64,000 nt of DNA from Anaerolineaceae bacterium (GCA_009885945.1 VFJR01000004.1:1-64000); one strand, 5' to 3'. Numbered from the stretch's first letter, positions 1 through 8,954 are shown. Program-made: numbers and translations. Notes: a model not told the origin generated them from the sequence alone.

Positions 1-2
1 GT

Positions 3-422
3 TATAACGTAAACACTTTTTGGAGCAAACCCACCAAGTGGGTTGATGGACTTCAACAGGAGACTTGCCGCGACAATGGGCATCACGCTCAGTTCGGACT
101 TGGATCAGCGCTTCATGCCGCCGAAGTTGCCTGGCATCAAGGCATGGACATTTACACAACTGAGACTGACCGCTTCACAGCCGCATTAGAACTCCTCGCA
201 ACGCAACTTGTTACCGGAGATATGCAAGGAACCTGCGCCGATAACACGCCTAGCCTTGATCGCTATAACACCTGGGAAATCGGCTACAACCATTATCACA
301 ATCGTATGGGTATTAACTTGCCGAACACCGAACAGTTGATCTTAGCCCAAATTAGACCGAGGGCATCCAGGACCGATTGGAATCTGGTTTGGGAGACACT
401 GACTCATGCAGGAGTGAAGTAA
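3..422 (+). CDS. Alginate-lyase-family protein, C-terminal part (5' end outside window)
   Basis: The open frame runs in from the left edge, so only about 139 C-terminal residues are present; the first internal ATG at 144 is not a plausible start because conserved sequence precedes it. The segment RDNGHH..FGLGSALHAAEVAWHQG, followed by a YNTWEIGYNHYHNR motif, resembles the end of the alginate-lyase domain (Pfam PF05426), an all-alpha fold that beta-eliminates uronic-acid polysaccharides and leaves 4,5-unsaturated ends. The next genes encode a GH88 unsaturated-uronyl hydrolase and KduI/KduD-like enzymes, which fits. The true substrate (alginate or another polyuronate) and any signal peptide cannot be judged from the fragment. 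Confidence 0.75.
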   Translation, partial: YNVNTFWSKPTKWVDGLQQETCRDNGHHAQFGLGSALHAAEVAWHQGMDIYTTETDRFTAALELLATQLVTGDMQGTCADNTPSLDRYNTWEIGYNHYHNRMGINLPNTEQLILAQIRPRASRTDWNLVWETLTHAGVK

Positions 423-525
423 GCGTGGTCTTGACGACCCTGGTCAGATGTAATCCACCAACGTTAGGAACAAGAATTACCAGACTGATGAAATCAATAC
501 TATAAATTATAAGGAGCTGTCAAGC

Positions 526-1269
526 ATGATATCTGTAAAAGGGAAGTGGGCGCTTATTACCGGCGCAAGCCGTGGGGTTGGTTATCTCACTGCTTTGTTC
601 ATGGCAAAACAAGGCTGTAATATAGTATTACATAGCCGAAGTCTTGAGCATACAAAGAAAATCATGGAAGAGGTCAAGGCGCTTGGCGTAGATGTATATT
701 GTGTTCAAGCAGAACTTGCAAATCATCAGGAAGTTGTTAGCATGCTTGACGAAATCGAAGCAAAGGGAATCGCAATCGATATTATTTTCAACAATGCTGC
801 GGTTCAACTTACCTACCGCCAAGATTACTGGGAAACGCCCGTTGAGGATCTTGATTTAAGCCTGCGCATTAACTTTATTGCCATAACCACAATTTGTTAC
901 CGACTGATACCTAAAATGATCGAACGTGGTTTTGGGCGAGTGATCAACCTTACCAGTGGCATTAAGGACCAACCCGAACAGGCCGGATACTCAGCCAGCA
1001 AAGCGGCGTTGGATAAATTCACGAACGATCTCGGCACGAAATTAAATGGTACAAATGTTTTGATCAACCTCACAGATCCGGGCTGGCTGCGTACTGACTT
1101 GGGCGGACCTCGTGCTCCGAATCCACCGGAAGACTGTATGCCCGGTGCAGTTGTCGCTGCTTTTATCAACGACAAAAAAAGCAGTCGCTGGTTTAATGCG
1201 ACCGACTATATCGGTATGTCATTAGAAGATGCAGTCAAAAAAGGTGAAGCATTGGAAGCTTTAAGATGA
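526..1269 (+). CDS. SDR-family oxidoreductase of the uronate cluster
   Basis: A 247-residue classical short-chain dehydrogenase. The N terminus carries the nucleotide-binding motif TGASRGVG (about residues 13-20), then the NNAA structural motif and the active-site pair YSASK (Tyr-x3-Lys) preceded by a Ser in NLTSG. A good ribosome site (AAGGAG, 510-515) lies upstream of the ATG. Its stop overlaps the GH88 start by four bases (ATGA), so the two are translationally coupled. A role in reducing or oxidising a keto-uronate or deoxy-sugar acid from the neighbouring lyase/hydrolase is inferred from context; SDR substrate cannot be read from sequence alone. Confidence 0.85.
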   Translation: MISVKGKWALITGASRGVGYLTALFMAKQGCNIVLHSRSLEHTKKIMEEVKALGVDVYCVQAELANHQEVVSMLDEIEAKGIAIDIIFNNAAVQLTYRQDYWETPVEDLDLSLRINFIAITTICYRLIPKMIERGFGRVINLTSGIKDQPEQAGYSASKAALDKFTNDLGTKLNGTNVLINLTDPGWLRTDLGGPRAPNPPEDCMPGAVVAAFINDKKSSRWFNATDYIGMSLEDAVKKGEALEALR

Positions 1270-2414
1270 AAAATCAAACATTGAGCACTCTCATCAACCC
1301 ATCACATTGGCTTAATGATGCAATCGAATTTTCCATTGCCAAAACGCGTGATAATCTCGCCCATCTCTCTAGCTTCCCAGAGCGAACAGAAAACGGGCAA
1401 TGGATACAAACAGATCCAAACTTAAATGGTTGGTGGGTCGGTGGGCATTGGGTCGGATTACTCTGGCTGGCTTATGCCGCAACGGGTGATGTATCACTTA
1501 CACTTGCTGCACGTGATTGGGCGAATCGGTTGTTACCGCGCCGTCCTGAATTAGATGATCACGATCTAGGATTTCTCTTCGAATTGGGATTTGTACTTGG
1601 CTACCAATTGACCGGAGATGAAGCGCTTAAGCAGCCAGCATTGCTTGTCGCTTCAATTCTCAGCCAGCGCTTTAATCCCCGTGGAAAATTTATTCAAGCC
1701 TGGGGCTTACTCGATGCGTCGCCCGAACTGCGCGGACGCACCATTATGGATACCATGATGAATCTCGACTTACTTTTCTGGGCTGGCAAAGAAATCAATG
1801 ACCCGCGCTATGTTGAGATTGCATCTGCCCACGCCCATACAACTTTGAAATATCATCTTCGCCCAGACAATAGCACATCTCACGCCTGCGACTTTAACCC
1901 AGATACAGGGGCATTCATCAAACAAGATACACACCAAGGAATGAGCGCCACATCTTGCTGGAGCCGTGGACAAGCTTGGGGTGTGTATGGTTTTGCAGAT
2001 TGCTACCGCGCAACGGGCGATCCTGAATTTTTGAATGCAAGCCACCGCCTTATAGAATATATCTGGCCGCGCCTGCCTACTGATCTGATCCCATTTTGGG
2101 ATTTCGACAGCCCTCTCATTCCCAATGATGTACGTGATAGTTCTGCGGCTTCGATCTTGGCGGCAGGCTTGCTTAATTTAGCGTCCGTAGAAAACGACCC
2201 CAAACTTGCTGTGCTTTGGCGAGACCGGGCAGTCAATATTCTCGATTCTCTCTGGAAAAACTACTCCAGTCGAGATACGAAGGAAGCCAGTCTACTATTG
2301 CACGGAACTCGTTCCAAACCGCATAACATGATGGATCACGGATTGATCTATGGCGATTATTACTTTGTCGAAGCGCTGATGCGTTTATCCAAACCAGAAC
2401 TAACCATTTCGTAA
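1266..2414 (+). CDS. GH88 unsaturated glucuronyl/galacturonyl hydrolase
   Basis: A 382-residue protein with the alpha/alpha-barrel signatures of glycoside hydrolase family 88: WWVGGHWVGLLWLAY near residue 56, HDLGFLFE at 99-106, IMDTMMNL at 160-167 and the terminal HNMMDHGLIYGDYYF block. Asp100 and Asp162 line up with the two catalytic aspartates of this family, which hydrates the 4,5 double bond of unsaturated uronyl termini so that the sugar leaves as 4-deoxy-5-keto-uronate. No signal peptide is visible, so it should act in the cytoplasm on imported unsaturated oligosaccharides. The start overlaps the preceding SDR stop by four bases. Confidence 0.9.
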   Translation: MKNQTLSTLINPSHWLNDAIEFSIAKTRDNLAHLSSFPERTENGQWIQTDPNLNGWWVGGHWVGLLWLAYAATGDVSLTLAARDWANRLLPRRPELDDHDLGFLFELGFVLGYQLTGDEALKQPALLVASILSQRFNPRGKFIQAWGLLDASPELRGRTIMDTMMNLDLLFWAGKEINDPRYVEIASAHAHTTLKYHLRPDNSTSHACDFNPDTGAFIKQDTHQGMSATSCWSRGQAWGVYGFADCYRATGDPEFLNASHRLIEYIWPRLPTDLIPFWDFDSPLIPNDVRDSSAASILAAGLLNLASVENDPKLAVLWRDRAVNILDSLWKNYSSRDTKEASLLLHGTRSKPHNMMDHGLIYGDYYFVEALMRLSKPELTIS

Positions 2415-2427
2415 ACTAGGAGTATTC

Positions 2428-3249
2428 ATGAAATATCATTCCCACCTTACGTCCAACCCCGGCATTAATACCCTGCCAATCAATCCCTGCAAACTACTTG
2501 ACTTCAACTTGCTCAAATTAGAGAATGGCGAAAAGCACAGAGCCAGCAGCGGAAATCGAGAATTTCTAGCCGTTATCCTTGGTGGCAAAGCCACCTTCAC
2601 CATCAACGGAACAAAATTCGAGAAAGTTGGAGGGCGTGCTAATGTTTTTAATGGAAAGCCACATTCGGTTTATATCCCTACCGGAGCTGACTACAGTATT
2701 CAAGCAGAGGGTGCAGTTGAGATCGCCCTGCCCAGCGCGCCCAGCAATGAACCCGATATCAAGCCCTACGTGATCTCTCCTTCGCAGGTAGCAAATGGGG
2801 TTTGGGGTGCAGCCAATTTCAAACGAAACTTTCATCAGATCCTCACTCTCGCAGCCCAACCCGAGTTACCTGCTCATCGCCTGATCGTTGGCGAAACTTT
2901 CACGCCCAGCGGCAATTGGAGCACCTACCCTCCTCACAAACATCAAGAGGATGATTTGCCTCGTCAGGCTTTTCACGAAGAAATGTACTACTTCAAAGTT
3001 AATCCCGGCGAAGGATTTGGAATTTGCCACTACTACAACGAAGAAGGCGAAGATGAAAACTTTACCATCCGCGACAACAGCATTCACATGCTGCCCCGCG
3101 GTTATCACACTGTAGTTAGCGCCCCAGGTTACACCACTTATTATTTGTGGTTCCTTGCAGGCAATCAGCGCATTCAAGCTACTGTAGATGACCCTGCTGT
3201 AGGATGGGTTAATAAATCGGTTGCTATGTTAAAAGAATTAGGACACTAA
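2428..3249 (+). CDS. KduI/IolB-family isomerase (IolB type)
   Basis: A 273-residue double-cupin of Pfam PF04962. The C-terminal cupin has the motif SGNWSTYPPHKHQEDD, then EEMYYFKVNPGEGFG and MLPRGYHTV, so the His/His/Glu/His metal ligands of the family are all present. The length and these motifs are closer to 5-deoxy-glucuronate isomerase (IolB) than to canonical KduI. No inositol genes are nearby; KduD starts three bases after the stop and a GH88 precedes it. I therefore infer that it isomerises 4-deoxy-5-keto-hexuronate to the 2,5-diketo acid, the KduI step. AGGAG lies just upstream of the ATG at 2428. Confidence 0.85.
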   Translation: MKYHSHLTSNPGINTLPINPCKLLDFNLLKLENGEKHRASSGNREFLAVILGGKATFTINGTKFEKVGGRANVFNGKPHSVYIPTGADYSIQAEGAVEIALPSAPSNEPDIKPYVISPSQVANGVWGAANFKRNFHQILTLAAQPELPAHRLIVGETFTPSGNWSTYPPHKHQEDDLPRQAFHEEMYYFKVNPGEGFGICHYYNEEGEDENFTIRDNSIHMLPRGYHTVVSAPGYTTYYLWFLAGNQRIQATVDDPAVGWVNKSVAMLKELGH

Positions 3250-3252
3250 GCC

Positions 3253-4017
3253 GTGATTCTAGATCTCTTCAAACTTGACGGAAAAGTTGCCCTGGTCACC
3301 GGCGCAGGACGCGGATTAGGACAAGCGATGGCAATTGCACTTGCTGAAGCCGGCGCTGACGTAGCCGGATTGGGCAGTAGCTCATTAGATGAAACAGCCA
3401 CGCAAGTCAAAGCCTTAGGGAGAAAGTTTCTACCACTTAAAGTTGACCTGCTCCAAGTGCATGCCAAAGATGTGACTAAGCTTGTTGAGCAAGTGGTGAC
3501 TGGCTTGGGAAGTTTAGATATTCTTGTCAACAACGCTGGCATTGTCCGCCGCGCGCCAGTTATGGAATTCACCGAAGAAGATTGGGACGATGTAATGCAA
3601 GTTAATTTGAAATCTGCCTTCCTGCTTTCGCAAGCCGCCGGAAGAGAAATGGTGAAACATGGCAAGGGCAAGATCATCAATATCGCCTCGATGCTTTCCT
3701 TTCAGGGCGGCATCCGCGTGGTATCTTACGCCGCCGCGAAAAGCGGGCTGGCGGGTATAACTCGCCTCATGGCAAATGAACTGGCACCTAAAGGACTCAA
3801 TGTCAATGCCATTGCACCCGGTTATATGGCAACAGATAATACTGCCGCCCTGCGTACCGATCCTGATCGTGCTCCTGCCATCCTTGAGCGTATTCCAGCC
3901 GGACGTTGGGGTAAACCCGCTGACTTGATGGGCGCGGTTGTCTTTCTCGCCTCCTCTGCATCTGATTATATGAACGGCTCAATTATCCCAGTAGATGGCG
4001 GTTGGCTAACTCGGTAA
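3253..4017 (+). CDS. kduD: 2-dehydro-3-deoxy-D-gluconate 5-dehydrogenase (KduD-like SDR)
   Basis: A 254-residue SDR that starts with GTG three bases after the isomerase stop. The N-terminal pattern MILDLFKLDGKVALVTGAG and the GLGQAMAIALAEAGADV block are characteristic of KduD; NNAG and YAAAK active-site motifs follow, and the protein ends with the typical PVDGGWLTR. KduD reduces 3-deoxy-D-glycero-2,5-hexodiulosonate to 2-keto-3-deoxygluconate with NAD(P)H in the cytoplasm. The gene order isomerase-KduD supports this. The next two steps (KDG kinase, KDPG aldolase) are not in the window. Confidence 0.88.
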   Translation: MILDLFKLDGKVALVTGAGRGLGQAMAIALAEAGADVAGLGSSSLDETATQVKALGRKFLPLKVDLLQVHAKDVTKLVEQVVTGLGSLDILVNNAGIVRRAPVMEFTEEDWDDVMQVNLKSAFLLSQAAGREMVKHGKGKIINIASMLSFQGGIRVVSYAAAKSGLAGITRLMANELAPKGLNVNAIAPGYMATDNTAALRTDPDRAPAILERIPAGRWGKPADLMGAVVFLASSASDYMNGSIIPVDGGWLTR

Positions 4018-4106
4018 ACTATCATAATTTCCCTCTTACTTAGCCCAAAGGTAGTTCAACCGAATACAATCGCTTATAGCTTTATCATCTAGTGTAGAGG
4101 TTACTC

Positions 4107-6341
4107 ATGACAATATCCCGCCGCTTTCAATTACTCGAACAACGCGACATCAATCGCGAGACATTTGTTGAACCGTGGCCTGAAGCCGGCCTGATTGTGG
4201 CTGATAGTCCCGCTGACCCTCAACCCAGCCTGCGTATCGAAGCAGGCCGCGTGATAGAGCTAGATGGACGACCCCGAGCCGAGTTTGATATTTTGGATTA
4301 CTTCATCGCGGATCACGGCATCGATCTTGCCACAGCCGAGGTTGCAATGGCCACCCCATCCATTGACCTAGCTCGGAAGCTGGTAGATATCAATGTACCG
4401 CGCGCCGAGCTTCTGCGCCTCGCAAGTGGTTGTACGCCAGCCAAGCTTGTAGACATTATTCGACATATGAACGTCCTCGAAATGATGATGGGGTTGGGTA
4501 AAATGAGAGCTCGTCGTACACCAGCCAATCAGGCACATGTCACTAACCGGCGTGAGCATCCTGCACTCCTTGCCGCAGATGCAGCGGAAGCAGCCTTGCG
4601 CGGGTTTGCCGAAATTGAGACCACAGTAGGTGTGGCACGTTACGCGCCATTCAGTGCATTGGCTATTTTAGTTGGCAGTCAAACAGGGAGAGGCGGGGTC
4701 CTAACACAATGTGCAGTCGAAGAATCGCTGGGGTTGGAATTGGCGATGAAAGGTCTCACTACTTACGCCGAGACACTCTCGGTTTATGGCACCGAAGGTA
4801 CCTTCGTGGATGGCGACGATACCCCGTGGTCGAAAGCTTTTCTTTCGGCGGCATACGCCTCACGCGGAGTCAAGATCCGCTTCACGTCAGGGACTGGGTC
4901 AGAAGCGCTCATGGGTCACGCACAGGGATATTCAATGTTGTATCTCGAAGCACGCTGTTTGATCGTGACGCGCGGAGCTGGAAGTCAGGGTGTGCAAAAC
5001 GGTTCCATTTCTTGCATCGCCCTACCTGAGTCACTACCTGGTGGAGTGCGTGCTGTGCTAGCTGAGAATCTGCTGGCTACGATGCTAGGGTTGGAGGTTG
5101 CCTCTGGTAACGATGCACTAGCCTCACATTCTGATATCCGCAAAGCCGCCAAGCTCATGCTGCAATTTATACCTGGCACCGATTTTATTACCTCAGGTTA
5201 TAGCGCCATGCCCCGGCGTGAAAACCTGTTCGGCGGCGGTAATTTCGACGCCGATGATTTTGATGATTACAACGTTCTGCAACGCGATATGCAAATAGAT
5301 GGCGGCAATCATCCCATTTCTGAAAAAGAAGCTTTGGACATACGCACGGAGGCTGCGCGTGCTATTCAAGCAGTCTACGCTGAGTTGGGATTTCCAGCCA
5401 TAACCGATGCGGAAGTGGAAGCAGCTGTTCTCGCCCACGGGAGCGAAAACATGCCCGTGCGGGACGTGGTTGCCGACCTCGCCGCCGCCGATAAATTTTT
5501 GCCCAGCGAGCAAAACATCCTGACCGTGGTGCGTGCCTTACAAGTGCGTGGCTTTGAAAAAGTAGCTTCCAACTTATTGGAGATGGGGCGTCAGCGTGTG
5601 GCTGGTGATTACCTGCAAACCTCCGCGATTTTTGATCGAAACTTCAAAGTCCAAAGTGCGATCAATGATGTCAATAATTACACGGGCCCCGGCACTGGTT
5701 ATCGCATGAGCACAGAACGTTGGCATGAAATTCAAAATCTGCCGTCGGTTAAATCTCCACGCGATTTTATTGCTGACCAGATAGGGGCACCATGTCCGCG
5801 CCTCGCAGAACTCGGTCCGGCGCAGGCAGGCACAAACCTCGAAGTTATTGTAGCGGTTGGTCCAGCCTTTGGCACTGAGTTAATTCGAACGATTAATGGA
5901 CTCGACCACGAGGAAGTATTGGAAGCAATTCTCACTGGCATTGCGAGCGAGGGTTTGATTGCACGAGTAATAAAGGTTTATCACACTTCAGACTGTGCCG
6001 CCATTGGGCATATAGGCGCACAACTTAGCAGCTCCGGCATAGCGATTGGCATCCAATCGCGGGGAACCACGGTTATTCACAAACGTGGTTTAGCTCGGCT
6101 CAGTAATTTGGAATTGTTTCCCCAATCACCAAGCCTGACTTTAGAAGCTTATCGAGCCATCGGGGTTAATGCTGCTCGTTATGCGCTTGGCAAGACCACC
6201 ACGCCAGTTCCTGTTCAAGTTGACAACTGGGCACGATTAAGGCTCATTGTCAAAACTGCGTTATTACACCGCCACGAAACAGAGCAGATACTTGACCAGC
6301 CGCCAATGGAAATGCGTTTTGATTGGGAACCAGATTTATAA
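4107..6341 (+). CDS. Adenosylcobalamin-dependent diol/glycerol-type dehydratase, large and medium subunits fused
   Basis: A 744-residue fusion. Residues 1 to about 550 match the TIM-barrel large subunit of propanediol/glycerol dehydratase; about 560-744 match the medium subunit (GPAFGTEL, GIQSRGTTVIHKRGL, LELFPQSPSLTLE). With an offset of +1, the residues known to bind substrate and metal in Klebsiella diol dehydratase are all kept: Gln142, His144, Glu171, Glu222, Gln297, Asp336 and Ser363. It should therefore be an active AdoCbl radical enzyme that removes water from a vicinal diol to give an aldehyde. The gene begins 89 bases after kduD on the same strand and is followed by the small subunit. 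No reactivase or microcompartment shell gene is nearby. The substrate is unknown; glycerol, propanediol or a deoxy-sugar acid are all possible. Confidence 0.93.
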   Translation: MTISRRFQLLEQRDINRETFVEPWPEAGLIVADSPADPQPSLRIEAGRVIELDGRPRAEFDILDYFIADHGIDLATAEVAMATPSIDLARKLVDINVPRAELLRLASGCTPAKLVDIIRHMNVLEMMMGLGKMRARRTPANQAHVTNRREHPALLAADAAEAALRGFAEIETTVGVARYAPFSALAILVGSQTGRGGVLTQCAVEESLGLELAMKGLTTYAETLSVYGTEGTFVDGDDTPWSKAFLSAAYASRGVKIRFTSGTGSEALMGHAQGYSMLYLEARCLIVTRGAGSQGVQNGSISCIALPESLPGGVRAVLAENLLATMLGLEVASGNDALASHSDIRKAAKLMLQFIPGTDFITSGYSAMPRRENLFGGGNFDADDFDDYNVLQRDMQIDGGNHPISEKEALDIRTEAARAIQAVYAELGFPAITDAEVEAAVLAHGSENMPVRDVVADLAAADKFLPSEQNILTVVRALQVRGFEKVASNLLEMGRQRVAGDYLQTSAIFDRNFKVQSAINDVNNYTGPGTGYRMSTERWHEIQNLPSVKSPRDFIADQIGAPCPRLAELGPAQAGTNLEVIVAVGPAFGTELIRTINGLDHEEVLEAILTGIASEGLIARVIKVYHTSDCAAIGHIGAQLSSSGIAIGIQSRGTTVIHKRGLARLSNLELFPQSPSLTLEAYRAIGVNAARYALGKTTTPVPVQVDNWARLRLIVKTALLHRHETEQILDQPPMEMRFDWEPDL

Positions 6342-6352
6342 GGAACTATGCT

Positions 6353-6763
6353 ATGTCAACACGAACTTTAAAATACCCCTTAAGTGAGAGCGCCGCCGAA
6401 ATATTACAAGCAGCCAGCGGGCGCCGTCTCGCAGATATTACTGCTGAAACCGCACGAGCCGGCGAATTATCAATGACGGATTTCCAGATCAGCGCTGATA
6501 CTTTGCGGGCGCAAGCCGAAGTAGCACGGCAAGCAGGTTACCCACAACAAGCATCAAACCTGATTCGCGCCGCCGAATTGACTGCTGTTCCTAATGCCGA
6601 AGTGCTGCGGATGTACAACATTCTGCGCCCTGGGCGGGCTACTCACGCTGAATTGGCAGCTTTGGCTGAATTATTAGAGACATACTATCATGCGCCGGAA
6701 TGCGCAAGTTTGGTACGTGAAGCAGCTGCAATTTATCAGACGCGCAACTTGTTGCAGAAATAA
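6353..6763 (+). CDS. Diol/glycerol dehydratase small subunit
   Basis: A 136-residue protein matching the PduE/DhaE small subunit, with YPLSESAAE at the N terminus, then ISADTLRAQAEVARQAG, RAAELTAVPN and the RPGRATHAEL region. The frame is open further upstream into the large-medium gene, but the ATG at 6353 is preferred because an AAGGAAC ribosome site (6340-6346) sits upstream and family similarity begins there. It completes the apoenzyme with the fused subunit, from which it is separated by 11 bases. Confidence 0.9.
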   Translation: MSTRTLKYPLSESAAEILQAASGRRLADITAETARAGELSMTDFQISADTLRAQAEVARQAGYPQQASNLIRAAELTAVPNAEVLRMYNILRPGRATHAELAALAELLETYYHAPECASLVREAAAIYQTRNLLQK

Positions 6764-6827
6764 CGCAAAGCATCACCCGCGTCGATTGAAATCTGTGTGT
6801 TTTGTACTTCATGTCTCTAAATTTTTT

Positions 6828-7313
6828 TTATAAGGCAAGCCACTGTTCCAAGCCTCGAACTGCAAGGGCGTGATCCTCCCACCCCTGGAGGCCTGAGACA
6901 ATTAAGGTACCCACGCGCCCTTTGCCGCGAACATTCAAAGGCACAGCACCGCCTTCAGCGCGGAACAATTCGGGGTCAAGTCCGGTCTCGCTCTGAAAGT
7001 CGGCATTACGTTCAAGGAATTCCAACCGAACTCTCCACGAACTGCGATCAAATTTTCTGGTCACATTCTTTTTCTTGGTGATCCAATCCACGTTGCCAGC
7101 GCCAGTTCCATCCATGAAATAAACAAATAATGGGTGTTCGTCGGTTTCTAGTTGAATAGCCACTGGCCTGCCTGGAACTAAACTTGATGCCAGCTCAAGT
7201 ATTGATAAACCGATCCCCTTGGCGTCTACGGCGGTCAAGCCTTCAAGAACGAATGATGCTTCTTCGTCTGCACATTCAGCAGCAGTGGCGGGAGCTTTTA
7301 ATGCTTTATTCAT
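6828..7313 (-). CDS. UPF0303 / GlcG-HbpS-like (haem-degrading domain family) protein
   Basis: A 161-residue protein of the UPF0303 type, in the superfamily that includes GlcG, HbpS and the PduO C-terminal domain (PF03928). Visible family patterns are MDGTGAGNVDWITKK, FDRSSWRVRL, GLDPELFRAEGGAVPL and GTLIVSGL near the C terminus. The biochemical role of these proteins is poorly defined; related domains bind haem or cobalamin-type cofactors and often sit beside diol-dehydratase genes. Here it lies tail-to-tail with the B12 dehydratase and 13 bases downstream of the aldehyde dehydrogenase, so a cofactor-handling role is plausible but only inferred. Confidence 0.8.
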   Translation of the reverse strand: MNKALKAPATAAECADEEASFVLEGLTAVDAKGIGLSILELASSLVPGRPVAIQLETDEHPLFVYFMDGTGAGNVDWITKKKNVTRKFDRSSWRVRLEFLERNADFQSETGLDPELFRAEGGAVPLNVRGKGRVGTLIVSGLQGWEDHALAVRGLEQWLAL

Positions 7314-7326
7314 AATAATCTATCCT

Positions 7327-8778
7327 TTATTTATTGAGATTGACCCAAACATTCTTCAGACGCGTGTAGGCTAAGACTGCTTCAGGACCGCCCTCACGTC
7401 CAAGACCGCTGAGCTTGACACCACCGAATGGAACTTCAAAGCCAAAGGCGGCAGAACCGTTTATCGTGACATGACCAACATCCAGCTTGGAAGCGAGCGT
7501 ATGGGCTGTTGTCAAATCTCTAGTCCATATCTCTGCTGAAAGTCCGAAAGAATTATCATTGGCAAAAGCAACAGCTTCATCAATACTATCGACCGGAATA
7601 ACTGTAATGACGGGCCCGAAAATTTCTTCGTCAACAATGCGCATGCCGTTGTGACAGTCTGCAAAAACAGTTGGGGCGATGAAATATCCACGCTCATCGA
7701 ATCCTTCGGGTCTGCCACCACCAGCAATTAATCGAGCACCCTCTTCAATGCCCACTTGGATATAGCTCATGACTTTCTCGTAATGTCTTTTCGATGCTAA
7801 TGGACCAAGATTAACTCCAGGTTGAGTACCCGGACCAGGTTTGAGATTACGAACGCGCACAGCTAATTGTTCAAGGAAGGGCCCGTAAAGATCGCGACGC
7901 ACATACCAGCGTGAGCGCTGACCACATGATTGTCCTGCATTCCATGCGAGCGTTCCCGCCGCATTGCCGACAGGTCCATCCAATTCCGTCGCGTCTTTGA
8001 CGAATACCAGCGCGGCGGCTTTTCCACCGAGTTCCATCGAAATCACCGGCGTGATGTTGCGCGCCGCAGCTTCGAGCACAGCCCGCCCCGTAGCAACAGA
8101 TCCGGTGAAGACAATACCGCGCACACGCGAATCTTCGGTCAAAACCTTTCCAAGCTGCGGCCCGCCAGGAATTACATTTAGCACGCCAGCTGGAATACCT
8201 TCTTCTTGAAATAAACTCGCGAGCGCAAGTGTGACGAGGGATATTTCAGGCGCAGGCTTGACCACACAGGTGTTGCCCGCTGCCAAAGCCGGTGCAACGC
8301 TGCGGCAAAAAATATCCAGCGGATAGTTCCACGGTGCGATGTGAACTGTAACCCCCAACGGCTCACGCAGAACATAATCAAGTTGACCTTTTCCAAGATC
8401 AATCGTCATGCCTGTTAATTTATCTGCCAATCCGCCAAAATATTCCAGATAACGTGCCGCGTCCTCAACCTCGGAAGAGGCTTGATTAAGCGGTTTTCCT
8501 TGCTCATTCGTTAAAAGCAAAGCGAGTTCTGAACTATTTCGCCGGACAGCTGCTGCTACAGATGAAAGAAAACGACCCCTGCGAGTCGGAGTCCAAGTAG
8601 ACCACTCACCAGAAAGCGCCCGTTGAGCTGCTTCCAACGCCAAATTGGCATCCTCTGCTGTGCCCCAACTTACTTCGGCAAAGGTTTCTTCGGTGGCAGG
8701 GTTGACGACCGAAACTTTTGTACCATCCGAGCCTTCACGCCAGACACCGTCAATAAAAACTTGATACGAATTATTCAT
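7327..8778 (-). CDS. NAD(P)-dependent aldehyde dehydrogenase
   Basis: A 483-residue full-length ALDH. It shows the oxyanion Asn in PWNYP (Asn151), the cofactor-binding Lys174 in VKPAPE, FTGSVATG of the Rossmann loop, general-base Glu249 in MELGGK and the nucleophile Cys285 in NAGQSCGQRS. It oxidises an aldehyde to the acid in the cytoplasm; the substrate is not predictable, but the aldehyde released by the neighbouring diol dehydratase is an attractive candidate. It is followed by the UPF0303 gene in the same operon and is divergent from the SDR/ThuA pair. Confidence 0.92.
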   Translation of the reverse strand: MNNSYQVFIDGVWREGSDGTKVSVVNPATEETFAEVSWGTAEDANLALEAAQRALSGEWSTWTPTRRGRFLSSVAAAVRRNSSELALLLTNEQGKPLNQASSEVEDAARYLEYFGGLADKLTGMTIDLGKGQLDYVLREPLGVTVHIAPWNYPLDIFCRSVAPALAAGNTCVVKPAPEISLVTLALASLFQEEGIPAGVLNVIPGGPQLGKVLTEDSRVRGIVFTGSVATGRAVLEAAARNITPVISMELGGKAAALVFVKDATELDGPVGNAAGTLAWNAGQSCGQRSRWYVRRDLYGPFLEQLAVRVRNLKPGPGTQPGVNLGPLASKRHYEKVMSYIQVGIEEGARLIAGGGRPEGFDERGYFIAPTVFADCHNGMRIVDEEIFGPVITVIPVDSIDEAVAFANDNSFGLSAEIWTRDLTTAHTLASKLDVGHVTINGSAAFGFEVPFGGVKLSGLGREGGPEAVLAYTRLKNVWVNLNK

Positions 8779-8902
8779 ATAGTGATTTACTCCAAGGAAA
8801 ACTAAGTTGACGAAATATTAAAAAGTTTTGATTAAAGATATTGTAATTCAACGTTAAATCATGGTCTAGGTTTTGATATTTATTAATAATAGAGAGAATA
8901 TT

Positions 8903-8931
8903 TTGAAGTATCCAAATACACAAGCTATAAT
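8903..8931 (+). promoter_or_regulatory. Sigma-70-type promoter for the SDR/ThuA operon
   Basis: TTGAAG (8903-8908) and a perfect TATAAT (8926-8931) are separated by 17 bases in an A/T-rich stretch between the divergent aldehyde dehydrogenase and SDR genes. Transcription would begin near 8938, just ahead of the AAAAGGA ribosome site and the ATG at 8955. Confidence 0.7.
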
Positions 8932-8954
8932 TTACCTTGAAAAGGAAATTACAT

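Noticed and set aside
4018-4106. Cobalamin riboswitch ahead of the B12-dependent dehydratase
   Set aside because: The gap is only 89 bases and shows no B12-box-like segment or long paired structure; it is too short for the known class.
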